Positions 1-9,102 of a stretch of DNA of 64,000 bases are shown here, in pieces. Source of the stretch: Pseudoalteromonas caenipelagi. Its GTDB lineage: Bacteria; Pseudomonadota; Gammaproteobacteria; Enterobacterales; Alteromonadaceae. The position numbers were made by a program, and so were the translations under genes. The first letter of the stretch is position 1; the number at the start of each line of letters is the position of its first letter. The notes beneath the pieces were generated by a model, which saw nothing but the letters and a program-made list of their open reading frames with translations, was not told the DNA's origin and ran no database searches. Location: contig NZ_JABBPG010000004.1 in the NCBI RefSeq assembly GCF_013140855.1, positions 62,001 to 126,000 of the forward strand, read 5' to 3'.

Positions 1-1129
1 CACGACGCATATTTTCAATCAAGATACCAAGGTGTAATTCACCACGGCCCGATACGCGGAAGCTATCTGGGTTATTAGTTTCTTCAACACGTAATGCTAC
101 GTTATGTACCAGTTCATTTTGTAGACGCTCAAGAATGTTACGAGAAGTAACAAACTTACCTTCTTGACCTGCAAACGGCGAAGTGTTTACCGAGAAAGTC
201 ATAGTAACTGTTGGTTCATCAACAGAAAGCGCTGGCAGTGCTTCAACCGTATTCACATCACAAATCGTGTCAGAAATTTTCAGCTCACCCAAACCAGTAA
301 TTGCGATGATGTCGCCTGCTTGTGCTTGTTGCGCTTCGTGACGATCAAGCCCAAGATAGGTTAACACTTGACCTACTTTACCGTTACGCGTCTTGCCATC
401 GGCACCTACTACAGTGACTTGTTGGTTCACTTTAACTGTACCGCGCTTGATACGGCCTACACCGATAACACCAATGTATGAGTTGTAATCAAGTTGCGAA
501 ATCTGCATCTGGAAGCCACCATCTGGATCCGCATCAGGTGCTGCTACTTGCTCTACAATTGCTTCAAACATTGGTTGCATGTTGTCTGATGGCTCATCTA
601 AGTCTAGCGTTGCCCAACCATTGATAGCTGATGCATAAATAACTTGGAAGTCCAACTGATCATCAGTTGCGCCTAAGTTATCAAATAAGTCGAATACTTG
701 GTCCATAACCCAATCAGGACGTGCACCAGGCTTGTCAATTTTGTTAATAACAACGATAGGCTTAAGACCTAAAGCAAATGCCTTTTGCGTTACGAAACGC
801 GTTTGAGGCATTGGACCTTCCTGTGCATCAACCAGTAGTAATACTGAGTCAACCATTGAAAGAACACGTTCTACTTCGCCACCGAAGTCAGCGTGTCCCG
901 GAGTATCTACGATATTAATGTGGTAATCGTTCCACTCAATCGCGGTGTTTTTAGCTAGGATGGTGATACCGCGCTCTTTTTCGATATCGTTTGAATCCAT
1001 TACACGTTCTTCATTACCGCCGCGTGTTTCAAGCGTGCCTGATTGCTCTAGCAACTTGTCAACTAGGGTTGTTTTACCGTGGTCTACGTGGGCGATAATC
1101 GCGATATTACGTAATTTTTCAATGCTCAT
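1..1129 (-). CDS. typA: Ribosome-associated GTPase TypA/BipA (3' end cut by window)
   Basis: This is the N-terminal part of the translational GTPase TypA/BipA, which binds the 70S ribosome and supports growth under cold and other stress. Reading the minus strand from the ATG at 1127-1129 gives [20 protein letters not shown], with the P-loop AHVDHGKTT, the switch II motif [10 protein letters not shown] and the G4 motif NKID. About 376 codons lie inside the window and the C-terminal third lies outside it. The gene is divergent from glnA, the same arrangement as in E. coli. It is absent from a stop-to-stop ORF list only because its stop codon is off the edge. Identification is near certain. Confidence 0.96.
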   Translation of the reverse strand, partial: MSIEKLRNIAIIAHVDHGKTTLVDKLLEQSGTLETRGGNEERVMDSNDIEKERGITILAKNTAIEWNDYHINIVDTPGHADFGGEVERVLSMVDSVLLLVDAQEGPMPQTRFVTQKAFALGLKPIVVINKIDKPGARPDWVMDQVFDLFDNLGATDDQLDFQVIYASAINGWATLDLDEPSDNMQPMFEAIVEQVAAPDADPDGGFQMQISQLDYNSYIGVIGVGRIKRGTVKVNQQVTVVGADGKTRNGKVGQVLTYLGLDRHEAQQAQAGDIIAITGLGELKISDTICDVNTVEALPALSVDEPTVTMTFSVNTSPFAGQEGKFVTSRNILERLQNELVHNVALRVEETNNPDSFRVSGRGELHLGILIENMRR

Positions 1130-1597
1130 GTTTATAACTCAGATAATTACTCGAAAGAGTGGGTTAATCCTAAATACACCTAATTGTGTAAAACAGCCTA
1201 TAAATTGACCGATAGGATTTATAAAGTGGCGTATTATCCCCTAATAACGCAGTAGATGAAAGTTTATGCAGCATTATTTTTTAGTTACATGCCACAATTC
1301 ATCGATTTTTAGGCGCTACTTAATACAATCCAAAGCTTTATTCAGGATAATAGTTTTTTTATAGTGCAATGTTATATAAAGAAAATATCGTGATTGAACA
1401 TATACCAATGATGGCCGCATAGCCAGTTAATAAAAGTACTTGTTTTTACCTCTTAATATTTCACTATTGATTATAAATGCTGTTCACAGCACACCTTACA
1501 CCCAATTCACAAGAACTTGTCTCTTTCGACAGCCTGATTACATGCTTAATAATGATATATCTCAATGAAAAAACAATCATGTCGACTATACTAAATG

Positions 1598-1635
1598 CGC
1601 ACCATCAATGTGCATCATCGGATCATTTTGGTGCA
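1598..1635 (+). promoter_or_regulatory. NtrC enhancer sites upstream of glnA
   Basis: GCAC-N7-GTGC (1599-1613) matches the spacing of the NtrC consensus TGCAC-N7-GTGCA. A second, half-conserved site ends in GGTGCA at 1630-1635. The site centres are about 21 bp, or two helical turns, apart, and lie roughly 95-120 bp upstream of the expected start of the sigma-54 transcript. This is the layout expected of a remote enhancer for glnA. The first site is well supported; the second is weak. Confidence 0.65.
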
Positions 1636-1698
1636 ATACAGTAGTAACCGCGTTAAACAAAAAACAATTAACCATTTATTTTCAATAAGTTGAAAAAC

Positions 1699-1714
1699 TG
1701 GCACGTATTACGCT
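1699..1714 (+). promoter_or_regulatory. Sigma-54 (RpoN) promoter of glnA
   Basis: TGGCACG at 1699-1705 is a perfect -24 element. It is followed at the obligatory GG-N10-GC spacing by GC at 1712-1713. The GG and GC anchors are exact; the remaining -12 bases are weaker (ACGCT against TTGCA). Transcription should start near 1726, about 55 bp before the glnA ATG. Together with the upstream NtrC sites this predicts nitrogen-responsive expression. No other feature is seen in the 650 bp typA-glnA gap. Confidence 0.75.
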
Positions 1715-1780
1715 TACAAAAGTCGCAATCGCATTAAGTTAATGCAGCAAGCATAAAAAACCCAACGAGTCGGAGGACAC

Positions 1781-3187
1781 ATGTCACAATCGGTTTTAGA
1801 TTTTATCAAAGAAAATGACGTTAAATTTGTAGATTTACGTTTTACAGATACTAAAGGTAAAGAGCAGCACGTTTCTATTCCTCATCATCAGGCCGATGAA
1901 GACTTCTTCGAAGACGGTAAAATGTTTGATGGCTCTTCAATCGCTGGTTGGAAAGGCATCAACGAATCAGACATGGTATTAATGCCAGATGCAGCTTCTG
2001 CAAAACTTGACCCATTCGCTGAAGAAACAACACTTATCGTTCGTTGTGACGTTGTAGAACCAAACACTCACCAAGGTTATGAGCGTGACCCACGTTCTGT
2101 TGCTAAACGTGCAGAAGAGTACATGCGCTCAACGGGTATCGCAGATACAGTATTATTTGGTCCAGAGCCAGAGTTCTTCCTATTTGATGATGTTAAATAC
2201 AAAACTGACATGTCAGGCTCTATGTACAAAATTGACGCACAAGAAGCATCTTGGAACTCAGACAAAGACTACGAAGGCGGCAACACTGGCCACCGTCCAG
2301 GCGTAAAAGGTGGTTATTTCCCTGTTGCTCCTGTTGATTCATCACAAGACTGGCGTTCAGCAACTTGTTTGGTGCTTGAAGAACTAGGTCAAGTTGTTGA
2401 AGCTCACCACCACGAAGTAGCTACTGCAGGTCAAAACGAAATTGCTACTCGCTTTAATACGATGGTTATTAAGGCTGACGAAATTCAAGAAATGAAATAC
2501 GTTATCCACAACATGGCGCACCTATATGGTAAAACGGCAACATTCATGCCTAAGCCAATTGTTGGTGATAATGGTTCTGGTATGCACTGTCACCAGTCTC
2601 TTGCTAAAGATGGCAAAAACATCTTCGCAGGCGATAAGTACGGCGGCCTTTCTGAAGAAGCGCTTTACTACATCGGTGGTATCATTAAGCACGCTAAAGC
2701 AATCAACGCATTCGCTAACGCGTCAACTAACTCATACAAGCGTTTAGTACCAGGATTCGAAGCACCAGTTATGCTTGCATACTCTGCACGTAACCGTTCT
2801 GCATCGATCCGTATTCCTGTTGTACCGTCAGAAAAAGCACGTCGTATTGAAGTGCGCTTCCCTGACCCTACAGCTAACCCATACCTTGCTTTCTCTGCAA
2901 TGCTAATGGCGGGTCTAGATGGTATTAAAAACAAGATCCACCCTGGCGATGCAATGGACAAAGACTTGTACGACTTACCAGCAGAAGAAGCTGCAGAGAT
3001 CCCAACTGTTGCGTCTTCACTAGACGAAGCATTGGCAAGCCTTGACGCTGACCGTGAGTTCTTAACTCAAGGCGGCGTATTCACTGATGACTTAATTGAT
3101 GCATACATCAAACTGAAGTCTCAAGAAGTGGAAAAACTGAACATGACAACTCACCCTGTTGAGTTTGAAATGTACTACAGCGTTTAA
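1781..3187 (+). CDS. glnA: Glutamine synthetase type I
   Basis: GlnA makes glutamine from glutamate, ammonia and ATP in the cytoplasm as a dodecamer and is the main ammonia-assimilating enzyme. The 468-aa protein has the usual GSI-beta length, an N-terminal [10 protein letters not shown] motif, the NGSGMH catalytic block and the NRSASIRIP signature. Tyr397 in DKDLYDLP sits exactly at the position adenylylated by GlnE in E. coli. The start has a strong Shine-Dalgarno (GTCGGAGG) just upstream. A sigma-54 promoter and NtrC sites precede it, and the regulators ntrB and ntrC follow after one extra gene. Confidence 0.98.
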   Translation: MSQSVLDFIKENDVKFVDLRFTDTKGKEQHVSIPHHQADEDFFEDGKMFDGSSIAGWKGINESDMVLMPDAASAKLDPFAEETTLIVRCDVVEPNTHQGYERDPRSVAKRAEEYMRSTGIADTVLFGPEPEFFLFDDVKYKTDMSGSMYKIDAQEASWNSDKDYEGGNTGHRPGVKGGYFPVAPVDSSQDWRSATCLVLEELGQVVEAHHHEVATAGQNEIATRFNTMVIKADEIQEMKYVIHNMAHLYGKTATFMPKPIVGDNGSGMHCHQSLAKDGKNIFAGDKYGGLSEEALYYIGGIIKHAKAINAFANASTNSYKRLVPGFEAPVMLAYSARNRSASIRIPVVPSEKARRIEVRFPDPTANPYLAFSAMLMAGLDGIKNKIHPGDAMDKDLYDLPAEEAAEIPTVASSLDEALASLDADREFLTQGGVFTDDLIDAYIKLKSQEVEKLNMTTHPVEFEMYYSV

Positions 3188-3214
3188 TCGCGCAATTAAA
3201 TCATATGTGTTCTC

Positions 3215-3240
3215 AAGCCCGCGATAGCGGGCTTTTTTAT
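3215..3240 (+). terminator. Rho-independent terminator after glnA
   Basis: A GC-rich hairpin, AAGCCCGC-gata-GCGGGCTT, is followed by a T run and lies 28 bp after the glnA stop. It separates glnA from the DUF4124 gene, so ntrBC probably depends largely on its own promoter. Confidence 0.85.
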
Positions 3241-3301
3241 GGTAAAGCCACGTGTTTCGTACTAAAGTAAAGCTGTGTAATATAAACAAAAGGCGCTTAA
3301 G

Positions 3302-3811
3302 ATGAGACGTATTCTGTTGGTATGTAGCCTGATACTAACTTTTTGCGCCAGCGCTTCGCAGCCGCAAGTTTACCGCTGGAAAGATGAAAATGGTAACTGG
3401 GTGTTTTCTGATGTCCCTCGCCAGGGCTCAGAAAAAGTTAGCCTCAACAAACCTATTAGTATACCGACAACAGACACATCCGTGCTCACCCCAAAAAAAG
3501 AAAATAAAGCGCTAAAGTATGAAGTAAAAATATCTTCTCCAGGGCACCAGCAAACATTGAGAGAAAATACCGGCACAGTTTACGTTACAGGACAAGTGAC
3601 CCCCGTATTTAGCCGAGGGCTCACTGTGCAGCTATCTTTGGATGGCAAATTAGTCGGCGACAAACAAACCAACACCACCTTTGCGCTAAGAAATGTTGAC
3701 CGTGGTGAGCATCAACTTATTATGTATCTTTACGATGAACACGGCGCGAGAGTTGCAACTAGCACTATGAGCACATTTTACTTACATCGCGCAAACCGCA
3801 TTAATCCATAG
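3302..3811 (+). CDS. DUF4124 domain-containing secreted protein
   Basis: A 169-aa protein with a Sec signal peptide (residues 1 to about 19, hydrophobic core LLVCSLILTFCASA) and then the typical DUF4124 segment VYRWKDENGNWVFSDVP. The C-terminal half looks like a beta-rich Ig-type domain: residues about 75-165 carry alternating hydrophobic strands and a GEHQLIMYLYDEHG stretch. The family is periplasmic and of unknown function. It lies between glnA and ntrB, whereas enteric bacteria have these two adjacent. Shine-Dalgarno AAAGGCG precedes the ATG. Whether it has any part in nitrogen metabolism is unknown. Confidence 0.85.
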   Translation: MRRILLVCSLILTFCASASQPQVYRWKDENGNWVFSDVPRQGSEKVSLNKPISIPTTDTSVLTPKKENKALKYEVKISSPGHQQTLRENTGTVYVTGQVTPVFSRGLTVQLSLDGKLVGDKQTNTTFALRNVDRGEHQLIMYLYDEHGARVATSTMSTFYLHRANRINP

Positions 3812-3836
3812 CTCACGACATATCCACATGATATAG

Positions 3837-3853
3837 TGCACCAAGTTGGTGCA
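3837..3853 (+). promoter_or_regulatory. Perfect NtrC-type palindrome in front of ntrB
   Basis: TGCACCAA-G-TTGGTGCA is a 17-bp perfect inverted repeat that matches the NtrC consensus (TGCACCA-N3-TGGTGCA) completely. It ends 23 bp before the ntrB ATG. In E. coli an NtrC site overlaps the glnL promoter and mediates autorepression, and this position suggests the same role here. No clear sigma-54 promoter accompanies it, which favours a repressor over an enhancer role. Confidence 0.8.
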
Positions 3854-3876
3854 AAATAATAAATAGGTGATCCATC

Positions 3877-4983
3877 ATGGTACAAAGTACCCATCCGTTT
3901 TTGAGTGCGTTGTGGCATAATTTAGCAACATGCGTGCTGTTGTTGGACAACAAATTTGTTATTCAATATGCCAACAATAGCTGTAGTGAATTATTTGGAC
4001 TGGGCATAAAGCGCCTAATTGGGTTGCCTGTCAATGATATCTTTAGTCATCATCATATTGACTTTGAACGCTTAGCTCAGTACACCCTCAATGATGGCGT
4101 AGACTGCCAACAGCATAGGATTGACGTGGTCTTCGTCGATAATCGTGCAGCAACATTGAACCTTCATGCACGTAGATTAAATCATCAAAATAACGCCTAT
4201 ATCCTGCTTGAGTGCCGCAGAATAGATGACGAGGTTCGCTTTGACCAAGCATCAAATCAAATGCACCAATATCAAGCAGCTCGTACCTTAATTAGAGGGC
4301 TTGCCCATGAAATCAAAAATCCTTTGGGTGGCATCAGAGGAGCGGCGCAATTATTGCAATACGAGACTTGTCAGCAAGAACGAGATCAATGTGCGCAGCT
4401 GATCATAGAGCAAGCAGACCGATTAACCGAGTTGGTAGACAAATTACTTGGACCAAACCAGTTACCAAATAAAGCACCATGTAATATTCACCAGACACTC
4501 GAGTCGGTCATAAAGCTCAGTATGCTCGATAATGCCAGTTGTATATCGCTGTCGAAAGACTACGACCCTAGCATACCCGATATCGTGATCGACCAAGCTA
4601 AAATTCAACAAGTGGTATTAAACATTGTTAGGAATGCTCAACAAGCATTAGAGAAAAAATCCGATGGTTGTATTAGATTAACAACACGTATCAAACATCG
4701 TATGCGCCGAGGTGAACGACTGATGAAAAAGGCGTTACTGATCCAAATTACTGACAATGGGCCGGGTATCGCGCAAGAGCTAAAGGATACCTTGTTCTAT
4801 CCGATGATCACCAATAAAGACGGTGGTTCTGGTCTCGGTTTATCGATTGCACAAACCATAGTAGAACAGCATGGTGGCTTGATTGATTGTGACAGCTGGC
4901 CTGGGCATACCGAATTTAATATTTACTTGCCGTTTGACAACAGCGGCACGGGAGCAAGTAATGAAAACAGTTTGGCTCGTTGA
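3877..4983 (+). CDS. glnL: Nitrogen regulation sensor kinase NtrB
   Basis: NtrB is the cytoplasmic PII-controlled kinase/phosphatase of NtrC. The 368-aa protein has an N-terminal PAS domain (about 10-115), a HisKA domain with the phosphorylated His144 in GLAHEIKNPLGG, and a C-terminal HATPase with N-box NIVRNAQQAL, DNGPGI and GGSGLGL. There is no membrane segment, as expected for this family. The coding region overlaps the ntrC start by 23 bp, implying translational coupling. A perfect NtrC palindrome lies just upstream. Confidence 0.96.
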   Translation: MVQSTHPFLSALWHNLATCVLLLDNKFVIQYANNSCSELFGLGIKRLIGLPVNDIFSHHHIDFERLAQYTLNDGVDCQQHRIDVVFVDNRAATLNLHARRLNHQNNAYILLECRRIDDEVRFDQASNQMHQYQAARTLIRGLAHEIKNPLGGIRGAAQLLQYETCQQERDQCAQLIIEQADRLTELVDKLLGPNQLPNKAPCNIHQTLESVIKLSMLDNASCISLSKDYDPSIPDIVIDQAKIQQVVLNIVRNAQQALEKKSDGCIRLTTRIKHRMRRGERLMKKALLIQITDNGPGIAQELKDTLFYPMITNKDGGSGLGLSIAQTIVEQHGGLIDCDSWPGHTEFNIYLPFDNSGTGASNENSLAR

Positions 4984-6355
4984 TGATGATGCCTCGATAC
5001 GGTTTGTATTAGACAAAGCGCTGTCACGCGCTGGTTTTTCTACCGAAAGCTTTGCCAATGGGCAAGATGTACTCACCGCATTGTCATATAGTCAACCCGC
5101 AGTATTAATTTCTGACGTGCGAATGCCTGGTATGGACGGTATGGCTCTACTCGAAGAGATATCCACACAATATCCAAACCTACCGGTGATCATCATGACG
5201 GCACATTCAGACTTAGACTCTGCCGTTAATGCCTTTCAAAAAGGAGCTTTTGAGTATCTCGCTAAGCCATTTGATCTTAATGATGCGACTTCTTTGGTAG
5301 AGCGTGCGTATCAGGCAAGCCAGCAAGCTCGTAAAACTAAACGCCAAGTAACAGAGCAAAATCACCCCGACATCATTGGTGAAGCACCAGCAATGCAAGA
5401 AGTGTTTCGCGCCATAGGAAAGCTTTCCGCCTCAAGTATGAGCGTACTCATCAATGGTGAATCTGGCACAGGTAAAGAGCTTGTTGCGGGCGCATTACAT
5501 AATCACAGCCCCAGAAAAGACAAAGAGTTTATTGCGCTCAATATGGCGGCTATTCCCAAAGATTTAGTGGAGTCTGAACTCTTTGGTCATGAAAAAGGCG
5601 CTTTTACAGGTGCAGATAGTATGCGTCGAGGGCGCTTTGAACAAGCCAATGGCGGCACTTTATTTTTAGATGAAATTGGTGATATGCCATTGGACGTGCA
5701 AACTCGTCTGCTACGAGTGTTGGCTGACGGAGAGTTTTACCGAGTGGGTGGACATCAAAGTGTCAAAGTGGACGTGCGCATCATTGCTGCCACGCATCAA
5801 GACCTAGAAGCGCTGGTAAAAAAAGGTCAGTTTCGAGAAGACTTATTTCATCGCTTGAACGTGGTAAGACTTAAGCTACCTGCACTGAGAGAACGCACTG
5901 AAGATATCCCGAAATTGGCGCAACATTTTCTGGCTCGTAGCGCTAAAGAGCTGCAAACAGACTCAAAAATCCTCAGTGATGAAGCCATTGATAAGATGCG
6001 CCTGTACCACTGGCCGGGTAACGTGCGTCAGCTAGAAAACACCTGTCGCTGGTTAACTGTCATGGCGCCAGGTGATCTTATTAGTGTACAAGATCTACCT
6101 GAAGAATTAACCACACATACACCTAGCGAGGAAGCTCAAGGTGATTGGCTTGATGCATTTCAGCAGTGGCTCAACCAAGAGCTAAAACAAGGCAAAGAAA
6201 ACATTTGGCCTGCAGTACAAGCCCAACTTGAAGTGCGTTTGATTAAAACCGCACTCAACGCCTGCCATGGCCACAAACAAGATGCGGCATTGAGGATCGG
6301 TTGGGGCCGAAATACCCTTACACGCAAATTAAAAGAAAGAAATATTCAAGACTAA
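4961..6355 (+). CDS. glnG: Nitrogen regulation response regulator NtrC
   Basis: NtrC is the sigma-54 enhancer-binding activator of nitrogen genes. The start at 4961 ([10 protein letters not shown]) is preferred over an in-frame upstream ATG at 4883 because it begins exactly at the receiver domain and has GGGAG upstream. The 464-aa protein has a receiver with Asp52 in [10 protein letters not shown], an AAA+ domain with GESGTGKE and the sigma-54 loop motif GAFTGA, and a C-terminal Fis-type helix-turn-helix. It overlaps the end of ntrB. The NtrC sites upstream of glnA and ntrB are its likely targets. Confidence 0.97.
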   Translation: MKTVWLVDDDASIRFVLDKALSRAGFSTESFANGQDVLTALSYSQPAVLISDVRMPGMDGMALLEEISTQYPNLPVIIMTAHSDLDSAVNAFQKGAFEYLAKPFDLNDATSLVERAYQASQQARKTKRQVTEQNHPDIIGEAPAMQEVFRAIGKLSASSMSVLINGESGTGKELVAGALHNHSPRKDKEFIALNMAAIPKDLVESELFGHEKGAFTGADSMRRGRFEQANGGTLFLDEIGDMPLDVQTRLLRVLADGEFYRVGGHQSVKVDVRIIAATHQDLEALVKKGQFREDLFHRLNVVRLKLPALRERTEDIPKLAQHFLARSAKELQTDSKILSDEAIDKMRLYHWPGNVRQLENTCRWLTVMAPGDLISVQDLPEELTTHTPSEEAQGDWLDAFQQWLNQELKQGKENIWPAVQAQLEVRLIKTALNACHGHKQDAALRIGWGRNTLTRKLKERNIQD

Positions 6356-6473
6356 CTCACCTACTGGCTGCATAATTAAGTGCAGCCAACCATGTCTGGA
6401 ACATAAAATCTCATTGACCGTACTGGTAAAAATAGCCACTATCTTAAGCACGAAAACACAACTCGGTTGTCTT

Positions 6474-6932
6474 ATGAAATTACTGGAAAATGTACCTCTA
6501 ATTAAACAGCTCGAAATTATCAACCGCCTAAACTTTTTTGCTGATTTTAGCCTTGCTGAGAGACAAGTGCTATTGGAGTCTTTTAGTCATCTTTACTTAG
6601 TCAATAATGGCCGTCATGCTTTTAAACGCTTTGAATTGGACAATCGGCTATTTATTGTTTTAAGCGGGGAGCTAGTCATTTTTAAAGGCAGTGAATTACA
6701 GGAGTTAGGGCGTATTTTGCCAGGTGAGTTTATTGGCGAAGGTGCATTTATTTGTCACCGAGAGCACTCAACAAGCGCCAAGGCTATAAAAGACAGCATA
6801 CTGCTGGCCATTACACCTGATGCCATGACTCGGCTACCCAATGTGATCAGAGAAAAAGTCAAAGACAAGATCATCGAAGGTATGAGTTTACGTATCAATA
6901 AGCTCAGTAGTTTTATAGAAGATAACATGTAG
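6474..6932 (+). CDS. Cyclic nucleotide-binding-domain protein without DNA-binding domain
   Basis: A protein of about 152 aa starting at the internal ATG at 6474 (MKLLENVPLIKQL). A longer in-frame form from 6414 has an N-terminus unlike the family. Residues about 15-120 form a CAP-ED/cNMP-binding beta-roll, with LFIVLSGELVIFKG and the phosphate-binding-cassette-like stretch GEFIGEGAF. The remaining C-terminal part is helical and lacks a winged helix, so it is not a CRP-type transcription factor. The conserved Arg expected in the cassette is not evident, so ligand binding is uncertain. It lies downstream of ntrC, about 120 bp away, and before a strong terminator. Confidence 0.75.
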   Translation: MKLLENVPLIKQLEIINRLNFFADFSLAERQVLLESFSHLYLVNNGRHAFKRFELDNRLFIVLSGELVIFKGSELQELGRILPGEFIGEGAFICHREHSTSAKAIKDSILLAITPDAMTRLPNVIREKVKDKIIEGMSLRINKLSSFIEDNM

Positions 6933-6960
6933 CTTATTGCGCATTAGCATCATCATTGAT

Positions 6961-6995
6961 AAAGCAAAGGCCAACCAAACAAGGCCTTTGCTTTT
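6961..6995. terminator. Bidirectional terminator between convergent genes
   Basis: A perfect 12-bp stem (AAAGCAAAGGCC / GGCCTTTGCTTT, loop of 10) lies between the convergent cNMP-domain gene and the VC1184-like PLP gene. A and T runs flank both sides, so it can end transcription from either direction. Confidence 0.85.
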
Positions 6996-7001
6996 AAGTG
7001 C

Positions 7002-8240
7002 TTAAATGGATACTAACTGCTCGAAAGCGTTAAATAGTTTATCCAGTTCTTCAATGGTGTTGTAATGCATACAGCCGATGCGCACTACACCGCCCTTATC
7101 CATTACCCCTAGTTGTTCACACAAACCTTGCGCATAAAAATTACCATCCCATACACACATGCTCTTTTTACCCAAGAACTCAGACACTTCACGCGGTGCA
7201 AAGCCATCAAAAGTTAAGGCAAATGTTGGTGTACGCTCAGCCAAACGAGCTTTATCAGCAATACCAAATAGCGAGATCTGTGGAAACTGCTCAAGGCGAG
7301 TTAGGAAATAGTCACTGAGGGCCATTTCATGCTGTTTGGTTTTAGTAAATGCCATTGCTAAACGCTCACGACGCGGTGTATCTTCGCTCATGCCGCTGAG
7401 TGAAGCAATATAATCAATCGCAGCAATAACACCCGCTAGCCCTTCAAAGCTTTGCGTGCCCGTTTCCCAACGACCTGGGATAACATCTTTAGCTGGCTCT
7501 ACTTTATAAGGAGTGAAGCCTTCTAAATGCTCACGCTTACCATAAACTATGCCAACATGTGGACCAAAAAATTTGTAAGCAGAACATGCTAAAAAGTCAC
7601 ACTCTAATGCTTGCACGTCTAGCAGCTCGTGAGGGGTATAGTGTACCGCATCTACATAAACCAATGCACCAACTTGGTGCGCAAGCTCTACTATCTGTTT
7701 GATATCATTGATAGAGCCCGTCGTATTTGACGCATAAGTCACCGCAACTAATTTAGTGTTTTGATTTAGAAGACTTTGATAGTGCGCTAAATCAAGTGTG
7801 CAATCATCTTCATTAATTTGCACGGCATGTACGCTGGCACCTTTATCTTCTGCAGCTTGTCGCCAAGAAGACACATTTGAATAGTGATCTGCATTAGTCA
7901 CTATCACCTCATCACCCGCTTGCCAATCGCGAGAAATTGCACGGCTAAAGCTAAAAGTGAGGCTGGTCATGTTGGCACCAAACACGATTTGCTCTTTGCT
8001 TGGCGCATTCAACAAATCAGCCACAGCTTGTCGGGCATCATTCATCAAATTGACGGTTTTATCGCTTGAAAAGAATGCCCCACCTAAGTTTGAGTTGTAA
8101 TAGCCCAAATAAGCTGACATGGCACTTAGTACTGATTGTGGTACTTGCGCTCCACCCGGTCCATCAAGAAAAATAGGCGACTGACCATTCACCTGCTGCA
8201 TCAGTGCCGGAAACTGGCGTCTTAATTGTGTAAGTTCCAT
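7002..8240 (-). CDS. PLP-dependent cysteine-desulfurase-like protein (VC1184 family)
   Basis: A 412-aa class V aminotransferase-fold enzyme. The Schiff-base lysine is Lys223 in CSAYKFFGPHVG, the cofactor-stacking His119 is in NADHYSNVSSW, and the PLP-nitrogen Asp197 is in VDAVHYTPH. The length and the FFGPH loop fit the cysteine desulfurase-like VC1184 family. I see no catalytic-loop Cys like that of IscS/SufS, so true desulfurase activity is doubtful; kynureninase or racemase-like chemistry is possible. It follows the 2OG dioxygenase gene by 9 bp, so the two are co-transcribed and may act on the same substrate. Confidence 0.85.
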   Translation of the reverse strand: MELTQLRRQFPALMQQVNGQSPIFLDGPGGAQVPQSVLSAMSAYLGYYNSNLGGAFFSSDKTVNLMNDARQAVADLLNAPSKEQIVFGANMTSLTFSFSRAISRDWQAGDEVIVTNADHYSNVSSWRQAAEDKGASVHAVQINEDDCTLDLAHYQSLLNQNTKLVAVTYASNTTGSINDIKQIVELAHQVGALVYVDAVHYTPHELLDVQALECDFLACSAYKFFGPHVGIVYGKREHLEGFTPYKVEPAKDVIPGRWETGTQSFEGLAGVIAAIDYIASLSGMSEDTPRRERLAMAFTKTKQHEMALSDYFLTRLEQFPQISLFGIADKARLAERTPTFALTFDGFAPREVSEFLGKKSMCVWDGNFYAQGLCEQLGVMDKGGVVRIGCMHYNTIEELDKLFNAFEQLVSI

Positions 8241-8249
8241 AGGTTGCTC

Positions 8250-8882
8250 TTAAGCTGTAAATACAAAACAATCTAGGTAGCCTACTTTATCGGCATCTAA
8301 CTTGTTCATTGGCGTGGCGTTATGCCAAACCTGACGGTCATTGATCAAAGCAAATAAGCCATCTTTGATCTCCATTTTAAAGCAAGGCTCTGACTCTTTA
8401 TTTTCGTAAACAAGCAGCTCACCACCGGCAATATTTTCGTGAGACACCCCACATACGCATACATGGTCAAAACCATCTTGATGAATGCCTTCTGGTGCTG
8501 GCGGTGTATCCGACTCGATGGCCAACATGCGGAACTGATGTACTTCAATATCACGCTCGTCATTAATACCTGTCATTTGCTTAAACTCAGTGAGCAAGCG
8601 CTTAAAGCCATCACTATTCACCAAGTCGGCTTCAAGGTTTTCGTACACTCGCTCAACGTTACCTTGAAAGGTATTTATTGAATCATCCTGAACAAATGCT
8701 TTGGCTGGCTGCACTGAAACTGTGTTGTCAGCAAATTTTAAAACTGAGTAACGGCGCTTGCGAAATGCACCATCTGCATATGGGTTGTCTGGAAGTTGGT
8801 TAAATGAGGGCTTAACTGCTTCGATATGCGCTTGTTGGATAAAACGCAGTTGAAGCAGATTCTGGTTGTTTACTGCTGTCAT
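8250..8882 (-). CDS. 2OG-Fe(II) dioxygenase family protein (IDO/BsmA-like)
   Basis: A 210-aa protein of the 2OG-Fe dioxygenase family that includes free-amino-acid hydroxylases such as L-isoleucine dioxygenase. The iron facial triad is visible as His134-Gln-Asp136 (EGIHQDGFDH) and distal His187 (QVWHNATPM). No arginine follows the distal His; Lys199 in ADKVGYLD is the only nearby base that could hold 2-oxoglutarate. It is the first gene of a two-gene operon with the VC1184-like PLP enzyme. A hydroxylated amino acid as product is inference from the family. Confidence 0.82.
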   Translation of the reverse strand: MTAVNNQNLLQLRFIQQAHIEAVKPSFNQLPDNPYADGAFRKRRYSVLKFADNTVSVQPAKAFVQDDSINTFQGNVERVYENLEADLVNSDGFKRLLTEFKQMTGINDERDIEVHQFRMLAIESDTPPAPEGIHQDGFDHVCVCGVSHENIAGGELLVYENKESEPCFKMEIKDGLFALINDRQVWHNATPMNKLDADKVGYLDCFVFTA

Positions 8883-9055
8883 CTTGCTGCCGCCTATTAA
8901 TGTAAAATTAGCGACAATTCTAATTAAATATAAAATAAATTCTGTTTAATTTACCTATTATTTAGCCTTTATTTTAGATAAAAGATTCAATTAAAGATAA
9001 AATAAACGTTATTCAATCCAAAAAAGTGAGCGCATTTTTTGACCGCTATTCAGGT

Positions 9056-9090
9056 ATAAAAAAGCCGGTGAATTCACCGGCTTTTTTAGC
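9056..9090 (-). terminator. Terminator after acnB
   Basis: AAGCCGGTGAATTCACCGGCTT is a near-perfect self-complementary hairpin flanked by A and T runs. It lies just past the acnB stop on the minus strand and also protects the divergently arranged dioxygenase operon upstream region from read-through. Confidence 0.85.
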
Positions 9091-9102
9091 AAAGCTAAGG
9101 CA

